From NCBI GenBank assembly GCA_009602735.1, contig WELA01001079.1, positions 124,001-188,000 of the forward strand: 64,000 nt of DNA, written 5' to 3'. This stretch comes from Mesotaenium endlicherianum. Lineage: Eukaryota; Streptophyta; Zygnematophyceae; Zygnematales; Mesotaeniaceae. The notes beneath the pieces were generated by a model. It saw only the letters and a list, made by a program, of their open reading frames with translations. It had not been told where the DNA came from and did no database searches. This document shows, one piece after another, positions 56,978 through 64,000 of this stretch; within the stretch, counting starts at the first letter, position 1; every line of letters begins with the position of its first letter. Both the position numbers and the translations under genes were made by a program.

Positions 56978-57430
56978 TGTAAATAAGCAATCTTGACACT
57001 ATTTGCTTCATGTGGGTTCCGTGTGCTTGCATGTGTGTGAGTTGATGCATTGAGTAAAACAGTGAACAATCAAAGTGGGTTGACTATCAATATGATAAAC
57101 ACAGGGTCTTGTCGACGCGGTAACATGTGTAGGCTTGTTAGAAATAGAGTGTGATCAGGATTGTCAATGTGATAGTGTTAGGTGAGTAGTCGCCATGTGA
57201 ATATTGGCAATGTAGGAGACATTATCTGGTGAACTCTTAAGTGTAAGAGAAGAAGAGTCTCGCAAGAAAGCGCGTGTGCAAGATCTATGCTAATTGCTTG
57301 ATCTGCTACAGGTCTGTGTGGCCTTGTCTGTGTGACCAGCTAAGTGTGTGTGACTCGAGGAGAGAAGAAGCTGTCTGAGCTAAGAGAAAGAGCGCAAAGA
57401 AGTAGATATGGACGAAGAGGATTGTCAACA
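56978..57430 (+). repeat. 5' LTR of the copia element
   Basis: About 453 bp ends in GATTGTCAACA and is directly followed by the primer site. It aligns with 61757-62201, sharing runs such as ACTCTTAAGTGTAAGAGAAG and GGTCTGTGTGGCCTTGTCT. Confidence 0.8.
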
Positions 57431-57442
57431 TGGGATCGGAGC
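57431..57442 (+). other. Primer-binding site of the copia element
   Basis: TGGGATCGGAGC follows the LTR without a gap. It is a diverged form of the initiator-Met primer site TGGTATCAGAGC. Confidence 0.65.
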
Positions 57443-57455
57443 AGGCGATTCGAGG

Positions 57456-58240
57456 ATGCCGCACTTTGATGGGAAAAGTACAAAGTACTTTGTGTAGTCA
57501 ATGAAATGCATGGCGGTACGAGTTGAAAGAGCATCGCGGTAGCAAATGTGGTGACCACAGGGAAGGAGCATGCAAAGTGGAAGAGAAGAGAGGAAAATGC
57601 TTTCTCCCTTCTGATCAAGAGCTTAGGGACGGAGCCTCTGCTGAGAGGGTGCAGCCTGACAACAAGTAGAGAAGTGTGAGATGCATTGAAAACATTCCAT
57701 CAGGTCGGTCAGCACAGCCAGCAAGCAGATTTATAAAAGGCAGTCGAATCAATTTGCAATGGAAGATGGAGAAGGCATAGAGGGGTACTTCTCCCGCATG
57801 CTGAAGCTAAGTCAAGAAATGCAAGCTATTGAAGCTGAGGTAGCGGAGGCAGACCAAGTGATCCAACAGTTGATGGGACTGAAGCCTGAGTTCAATAGGT
57901 TTTGCTGAATATGGATGTGAATGCCATGACAATGAGAGTGGTGGAGACCAGACTGCTGAACAGTGAAAAGGAGATGGAGATGGTGAAAGTGAAGAAGGCA
58001 GCAGCAGCAGATCTGGCTCTACAAATGGAGGAGATGAACTTGGCCAGCATAAGTTGAGGAGGAGGAGGTCATCCAGCAGAGGTGGCCATCAAGGAGGAAG
58101 AGGCAGGGGAGGAGTGAGGACATGCTATCACTGTGGAAAGCTTGGGCATCTGGCATCGAGCTGCACAGCCTTTGTCTGTTAAGGGTATGACGAGGAGGGC
58201 CACATTGCCAGGAACTGCCCACAAAGAAAGAGTGAAGGTA
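57456..58240 (+). pseudogene. gag: Copia gag with two zinc knuckles
   Basis: The beginning MPHFDGKSTKYF fits the copia gag start. A helical stretch follows (MEDGEGIEGYFSRMLKLSQE, VIQQLMGLKPEF). Two zinc knuckles are visible near the end: CYHCGKLGHLASSC (about 58128-58170) and a second, more diverged knuckle ending GHIARNCP near 58220. Many stops lie between 57490 and 58050. Confidence 0.78.
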
Positions 58241-59819
58241 TCTCCTCCCGTGCCCATGAGGAGAATGCACATATTGTCACTGTTGAGGAAGCATACACAT
58301 GGGCTGGAGAAGAGGATAAGAACAGGTGGCATGTAGACTCAAGAACATCCAGGCACTGTACAACTCGGAGAGTTTTCCTGTATGACTACAAGCTGTATGA
58401 ACCTGTTCCAATCAGAGTGGGAGATGGAAACTTGCTGCAAGTGATTGGCACAGGAAATGTAGTTGTGCATTCGAAGATTGGGAGGAAGCGATGGAAGTTC
58501 ACAATGCAGGATGTTTTGCACACTCCTGGCTTAGTGAAGAATCTGTTCTCTGTACCGCAGACCACTACATTGGGAAACAAGGTGGTGTTTGAAGGTTTTG
58601 TTTCCTCAATTTCTACTAAAAAGGGAGAAATTGTCTTGAAAGCACCTAAGGCAACGCTGAAGGGAAGTCTGTTTCAGCTGAAGTGTGAAGTTGAGGTGAT
58701 GTGTGGACTGCAGGCCGTGGAGGCCAAAGCGATAGACTCAATTGGGGTGGCCCAAGTTGAAGAGAAGAAGAGTGAAGACATTAACCTGTGCAATTAGAGA
58801 CTGGGACAAATCAGTGAGCAGAAGTTGACGAAGATGTCAAAGCACACGCAGGGAGAACTACCAAATTTCAGTGGGCAGAGCTTAGGGTTTTGCAGAGGGT
58901 GCCAGATGGGAAAGCAGTCGAGAGCAGCATGTCCAAGAGGGAAGAGGTGAAGAGGGCCACAGAGCCCTTGGAGTTGGTCCATTTGAACGTGCGGAGGCTT
59001 GCTAGCACAGCAGCCATGAAGACAGGGAATAAGATGTACATCACCTTTACTGATGACCATTTTGCAAGACAAAGGTGTACTTCATGAAGCACAAGGACTA
59101 GGCATTTGAGAAGTTCTTGGAATACAAGGCAGGGTGGAGAACCAGCGTGGGATGAAGATCTAGACTCTGAGGAGAGACAATGGAGGAGAGTATGCGAATG
59201 GGTGCTTCTCAAAGTACCTGAAGGAGGAAGGGATTAAGCACCAACATTCGGTAGCCTACTCTCCCCAAAAGAATGGGGTGGCAGAGAGGAAGAGTAGGAC
59301 GTTGATTGAGTCAGCAAGGGCTATGCTGTTTGCAACAGACATGCACGTGAGTCTGTGGGCTGAGGCTCTCAAGACAGCTGCATATGTGAGTGCGAGGTTA
59401 CCATCCTCATCATTGGGAGGGAAGATTCCTGAAGAAGTGAGGAGTGGAAAGAGTTTATCTCTACGGAACCTCAGAGAATTAAGTGCAGAGGTGTGGGCCC
59501 ATATCCTTGTAAAGAAGAGGCAAAAGCTGCAGCCTAAGTTGGAGAGTTGTGTGTTTCTGGTATATACAAATGAGAGCAAGGGGTACCAGGCTCTGAATGT
59601 CAGAATTGGTAAAGTGGTCGTGAGCCGGGACGTTGTCTTCAACGAGAGGGTGATGGATCCTGTAAACTCCTACCAGTATGAGGGGTATATTCCAGAAGAT
59701 CTGGAAGAGGAGGTAGCAGTGCAGCCTCAATTAGTTGTATTGCCAAAGAGAGTGCAGCCTGACTGGCTGCATCTCCAAAGGGAGCTGAAGTACAGCCTGA
59801 GGTGCAGCAGCAAGTTGTA
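58241..59819 (+). pseudogene. pol: Copia protease and integrase
   Basis: The protease motif is WHVDSRTSRHCT, where the usual DSGAS/T has Gly replaced by Arg. The pre-integrase region continues through MQDVLHTPGLVKNLFSVPQ to a TAG at 58796, then FCRGCQMGKQSRAACP. Integrase core pieces follow: LRRDNGGEYANGCFSKYLK near 59160 (catalytic Asp), AYSPQKNGVAERKSRTLIES near 59250 (catalytic Glu), and AEALKTAAYVSARLPSS. Frame changes near 58900 and 59090 interrupt it. Confidence 0.85.
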
Positions 59820-61505
59820 GGAGGGCAGGCAGAAGTGATGAGGGGTATTCAGCAAGAGTGAGTTGCCTCTTATTTTTACAATAAAGTGGAGTTTGTCGGA
59901 GAGATCTTCAAATGCAACCAGAAGGAGATCAAGGAGGAGAGCAGGCAAGGAGCCTGCTGAAGGAGAAGGAGCCCGAAGAAGCTCCAAGTCAGCATCTGGT
60001 GGAGAGGTCTCAAATAGTGGAGAGGGTCATGCAGCAAGAAAAAGCTCCACCAGAGTCAGTGTGAAGCCTGTGATGTTTGGGTTGGACGAGTATGTGAATC
60101 TCGTTGAGGAGCTGGCAGAAGATGAAGTGGAGTGTGAGGTTGCCTACATGTTTGATGACATCCAGCCTAAGACCTACGAGGCATCCATGAAGATCGATGC
60201 AGCAAAGTAATAGAGGAAAGCCTCAGCTGAGAAAATGGAGTCGTTGGAGAAGAATCACACCTGGAACTTGGAGGACCTGCCTTCTGGCAAAAAGGTTGTT
60301 GGAGGCCGGTGGATCAACAGGAAGAAGAGAAAGGCTCATGGAATTATGGACAAATACAAGGCGAGATAGGTGGTGATGGGGTACTCACAGACAGAAGGAG
60401 AAGATTATTATGAGAAAATTGCCCTTGTTGCTAAGATTGCCACTGTAAGGGTGGTGGCCCAGATTGCAGCTGTGGAGGATATGGAGATGCACCAGATGGA
60501 TGTGAAGACTGCATTCTTGAATGGGGACTTGGAGGAAGAAGTTTACATGGTGCACCCTGAAGGATTTTGTCGACGTTAGGTTCCTTAAGAAGGTTTGCAA
60601 GCAATGGAAGTCTCTATATGAATTGCAGCAGAGTCCCAGCATGTGGAATCAGAAGATTGACTCTTTCCTGTTGGAGCAAGGATTTGTGTGGTCAAATGCA
60701 GACAGCAGCCTCTATGTGAGAGGCGTTGGACTGGATAGAGTGATGCTGGTGCTGCATGTGGATGATATGCTGCTGGAGGGGAAGGAGATGGAGAAGATCC
60801 AGGAGGTGAAAAATGTGCTGAGTAGCACATACGATATGAAGGATCTTCGAGAGGTGAAGTTTGTGCTTGGCATACGGGTGAAGAGAGACAAGGCTAGGAG
60901 GGTTATAATGCTTGGAAAACCAGCTTACCTGCAGACAAACCTGGAAAGGTTCGATATGCAGACGTGCAAGCCTGTGAGTGTGCCTCTTGATGCTAAGCAT
61001 AGGTTGAGTGGAAGCATGTGTGCCAAGATTGAGAGAGTGTGGGAGATGATGTCTCAGGTGCCCATGAGAAAGGTACCTAGCAGCATAATGTAGTTGATGC
61101 TCTACACAAGGCCTGACATTGCTAATGCTTTGGGAGTGGTGAGTCAGCTCATGGAGAATCCAGGTCTTGCTCACTGGGAGGCTATAAAGAATCCTGAGAT
61201 ATCTGAAGGGGACCCCTGATAAGTGGCTGCACTGAGAAGGTGCAGAGAGTGTGAAGTTGGAGGGCTGCAATGACTCTGACTGGGGAGGTGATGTAGACAC
61301 CACAAGGTTTACAACAGCGTATGTCTTCTATCTTGCTAAGGGCGTGGTGACTTGGAAGAGCAAGAGGCAGAAGGTGGTCCCATTGTCCTCCATGGAGGCT
61401 GCGTATATGGCTGCTTCACAAGCGGTCAGGGAGGCTCTGTGGTTGAGAAGATTATTGGAGGACCTTGGCCATCAGCAAAAAGAGACCTACGGTGATCTTG
61501 AGTGA
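59820..61505 (+). pseudogene. pol: Copia reverse transcriptase and RNase H
   Basis: A charged linker (59863-60210) leads to the RT start NHTWNLEDLPSGKKVVGGRW, a TAG near 60367, then VVMGYSQTEGEDYYEKIA and MDVKTAFLNGDLEEEVYM. A frame change near 60570 leads to the catalytic box VLHVDDMLLEG and on to MKDLREVKFVLGI. After the TAG at 61091 comes YTRPDIANALGVVSQLM. RNase H has SDWGGDVDTTRFTTAYVF and VVPLSSMEAAYMAASQAVRE. The order and motifs are typical of copia. Confidence 0.87.
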
Positions 61506-61756
61506 TAGTCAGAGCTGCATTGCATTTGGTTAGAACCCAGTAGAGCATGCCAGGAGTAAGCACATTGATATTCAATAACATAAGAGCAGGGAGTGTGTGC
61601 TGGATGGTAGTGTGGAGTTCAGATATGTGAGGACTGACAAAATAGTGGCTGACTCCTTGACAAAGGGAGTCTTCAGAGCTAAGCACCAGTGGTGTGCAGA
61701 GATGTCTGGATCGAAAGAGTGTGTAGTAGAGTAGACTAGGAGTTGAGAGAGAGGGT

Positions 61757-62201
61757 TGTAATCCAGACTCTCTTTGCTTCATGTCGGTTTGGTGTGCTTG
61801 CTTGTGTGTGATTTGATGCAGTGAGTAAACGTGCGAATAGTCAAAGTGGGTGAACTCTGGATATGATAACCATAGGGTTCTGTCGACGCGGTTCCATGTG
61901 TAGGCTTATTAGGGATACAATGTGGTCAGGACTGTCGATGTGATAGTGTTAAGTGAGTAGTTGCCAAGTGATTATGGGCGATGTAGGATACATTGTATGG
62001 TAAACTCTTAAGTGTAAGAGAAGAACAGTCTTCAAAGAAAGCGTGTGTGCAAGATTTATGCTAAGTGTTTCTTTTGCTATAGGTCTGTGTGGCCTTGTCT
62101 ATGTGACCAGCTAAGTCTGTGTGATTTGAGGAGAAAAGAAGCTCTCTGAGCTTAGAAAAGGTGCGGTAAGAAGGAGAGATGGATGAAGAGGATTTCCAAC
62201 A
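61757..62201 (+). repeat. 3' LTR of the copia element
   Basis: About 445 bp begins TGTAATCC right after the purine-rich GAGAGAGAGGG (61744-61755), the likely polypurine tract, and ends GATTTCCAACA. It has diverged from the 5' LTR by many substitutions and a small indel near the start. Confidence 0.8.
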
Positions 62202-62868
62202 AAGGAAACCTGTAAGAAGGCGTCGCGGATCTAAGCAAACAGAATCTCCGTCAAGCTAATCAAAATCACCTTATCCCAAGCATCACAGGCTATGGTAGGA
62301 TCATGTGGTCACAAGCTATTACGTAGAACGTAGTGGTATGTATATGATGCAAATTTGTCTACAGGTTCATAATGCAGGTGGCCACATTATGGGTGAGGGA
62401 ACAACACGTTCTCCTGTTGTAGGCTAGATTAGCATGACAAAAATCGTATGTAAATGTTATATATTATAAAACAGACATGTACATGAGACATACAAAGTGC
62501 ACACATAAGCCTTATAACGGTGTAAAATCTATATGTCTATATATTTATATTATTAGCGCTTATAGGCAATGGCAATTTTGCATCTTTGCATGTGCGATGG
62601 CATGACTCCAACTCAACAAGATGGTAGATAGGATGCTCAGCAAGTATGGTTGAGACAATCCCATGCGAGGGTGGAAACATCAACATTGCAAGGAAGATGG
62701 ACAAAAGCCCAGTCTGAGGTTGGTTTTCCATCTATGACATTGTGGGTGTACAGTCTACTTGGCACAGAGATGCAATGACCAACTGTACTCGAGTTGGATG
62801 AGTGACACAGAATCGTAGCTGGAAAACATATGCACCTGGTGGAATGTTACCTGAGTGACCTGGTCAGC
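62202..62868. other. No recognised gene
   Basis: AT-rich sequence between the copia 3' LTR and the solo LTR, with TA-rich stretches at 62445-62560. No coding motif seen. Confidence 0.45.
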
Positions 62869-63372
62869 TGTAGTCATTTGAGTTATTATATATTAGTATG
62901 CATATATTTTAATGTTTTCAAATATATTTGGAGTAGTATTGTGTGGAGTCAAGTGTGAATAGGTACTCTAGAAACTTGGTTCATGTCCTTTGAACCTTCC
63001 AAGGCATTTTCAAAGTTAGAGGAAAGACTTAGAAGAACTCCATGTGGCAAACGTCAGATGTACCATTTTTAGGTCAAAAGGACATGTGTACATTATTCTA
63101 GAAAGAGGTGGCAAGTTTTGGGATGTGTTGGGTGCCAACACATCAACATACACCTTCCTAGAAAATTACTTATGTAGCAAGTATATAAACAAGAGCTAGA
63201 ACATAGAAAGACATTCTAGAATCACTCTTGTACTTGCCAAAATCCAGAAATATATTAACTTTCAAGAAGCCATCTCTCATTCAAGAAGCTACCACTTGTG
63301 TTCAAAGATCCTTGTCTTGAATAGATAAAGTATTCTGTTTTACTAAGTACTTTATCTATCTGTGTCACTATA
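62869..63372 (+). repeat. Solo LTR of gypsy family C
   Basis: The 504-bp sequence begins TGTAGTCATTTGAG and ends GTGTCACTATA. It matches the LTR at 43833-44323 in reverse orientation. It is flanked by a perfect 5-bp duplication TCAGC at 62864-62868 and 63373-63377. No internal element sequence adjoins it, so it is a solo LTR left by LTR-LTR recombination. Confidence 0.93.
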
Positions 63373-63377
63373 TCAGC

Positions 63378-64000
63378 GTTTTTGACCTTGCAGTCAAAGT
63401 TGATTACTCTACCGTACGCTAAACGTCGACGGAAACCTCCAAGATACTAGGTCAGTCCACTATTTTTGTGGGTGCGCCACCACCGTCTTGTTGAGGTGGC
63501 ATTCACTCGACAATATTGGTGGATTCTTGCACGGCAGGTGGCCAATGAAAGTGAATCGTAGCTTGTCCGGAGGAGAACAATTCATGTGCACCTAAATTGA
63601 ATCATGTTTCCCAGCCAAAAATATGGTGGAAACGGCCGGACCGGCTATCTAAACGTCGCCGATATCGGCCGTTTTGCCCGTCGACCTTTCTCAGCGTGGG
63701 GACGGGTGGTGGCCCTGAAGGAAAAAATTTGGAGCAACTCTTTTTTTTGGGGACAATATGTGCCAAAAGATGCCGACAATATGCTGATCCTGGCCAGGTT
63801 AGCGACCAACAGAGGCTAGTTCGAAGGTCATCAACAGAACCTTCTTGGACAAATGAAATATGCTCTAAACACGAGTTTCTCTTTGTCGCACGAATAAAGT
63901 GAAGTCTAGGGACGGGTCTTGGACTTCGTCCAAAGAGACATCACAATGAGAGCGGTCTGTGAGCTTGACTTTGAAAGTATTTATACTTGCCACCGCGAGC
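63378..64000. other. No recognised gene
   Basis: An open plus-strand frame at 63597-63902 gives a basic peptide without known motifs. Nothing else is recognised before the window ends. Confidence 0.4.

Larger units (their letters stand above)
56978..62201 (+). mobile_element. Ty1/copia retrotransposon with both LTRs, decayed
   Basis: The order LTR, primer site, gag, protease, integrase, RT, RNase H, polypurine tract, LTR is the copia order, with integrase before RT. Stops and frameshifts occur in every domain. LTR starts (56978 and 61757) are placed from the alignment of the two copies and the polypurine tract. The bases next to the LTRs (AATGT and AAGGA) do not form a target duplication, so the boundaries may be a few bases off or the flanks have diverged. 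Confidence 0.85.

Noticed and set aside
56973-62206. Target duplication for the copia element
   Set aside because: The bases next to the inferred LTR ends (AATGT and AAGGA) do not match, and shifting the start by a few bases did not help.
1-64000. tRNA, rRNA or snRNA genes
   Set aside because: Reading both strands for tRNA A- and B-box words and for rRNA cores gave only retrotransposon primer-binding sites, which are 10-14 bases of tRNA complement and not genes. A tRNAscan or Infernal search would be decisive.

Overview
The window reads as nuclear DNA of a streptophyte, probably a charophycean alga (Chara-like) or an early-diverging land plant. The main evidence is one well-conserved intron-rich host gene, a LEUNIG-type corepressor with the plant LisH-LUFS-Q-rich-WD40 layout. 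It lies among decayed transposons of several classes, some of which (a tyrosine-recombinase retrotransposon and a piggyBac element) are unusual for seed plants. The taxon is an inference; no marker here fixes it.

Layout. 0-8.8 kb: a broken leucine-rich-repeat-like gene (1.35-2.95 kb), a short inverted-repeat transposon (3458-3816), an unrecognised minus-strand multi-exon gene (4.4-5.2 kb), a Ty3/gypsy LTR plus gag start cut by a second inverted-repeat transposon (5.35-6.74 kb), and a hAT transposase pseudogene (6.75-7.9 kb). 8.8-17.6 kb, minus strand: the LEUNIG homologue, which I could follow through 17 exons with consistent phases to a 913-residue protein. 17.9-29.3 kb, minus strand: a PAT/DIRS-like tyrosine-recombinase retrotransposon with split direct repeats, its recombinase gene split by a complete 6.1-kb chromovirus (19215-25319, target duplication ATAAT). 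30-33.1 kb: LTR remnants and an unrecognised acidic gene interrupted by a solo LTR. 33.6-41.75 kb: a second gypsy element whose reverse transcriptase is split by a 3.25-kb piggyBac element (37179-40428, target TTAA). 41.75-44.3 kb: a third gypsy fragment on the minus strand. 44.9-46.0 kb: a 715-bp assembly gap inside a (GA)n tract. 46.1-49.8 kb, minus strand: a multi-exon hAT transposase with an intron made of purine-rich repeats. 49.8-57 kb: mostly unassigned, with a possible multi-exon gene around 54.5-56.6 kb that carries a 901-bp inverted-repeat transposon. 57-62.2 kb: a Ty1/copia element with both LTRs. 62.87-63.37 kb: a solo LTR of the third gypsy family with a clean 5-bp target duplication.

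How it fits together. Apart from LEUNIG, essentially everything recognisable is a transposon that has lost coding ability. The nesting gives a relative order: the PAT-like element is older than the chromovirus inside it, and the second gypsy is older than the piggyBac inside it. In the chromovirus, every in-frame stop I found is TGA where the family has arginine, consistent with loss of methylated CpG. No RNA gene, CRISPR array or bacterial-type feature was found.
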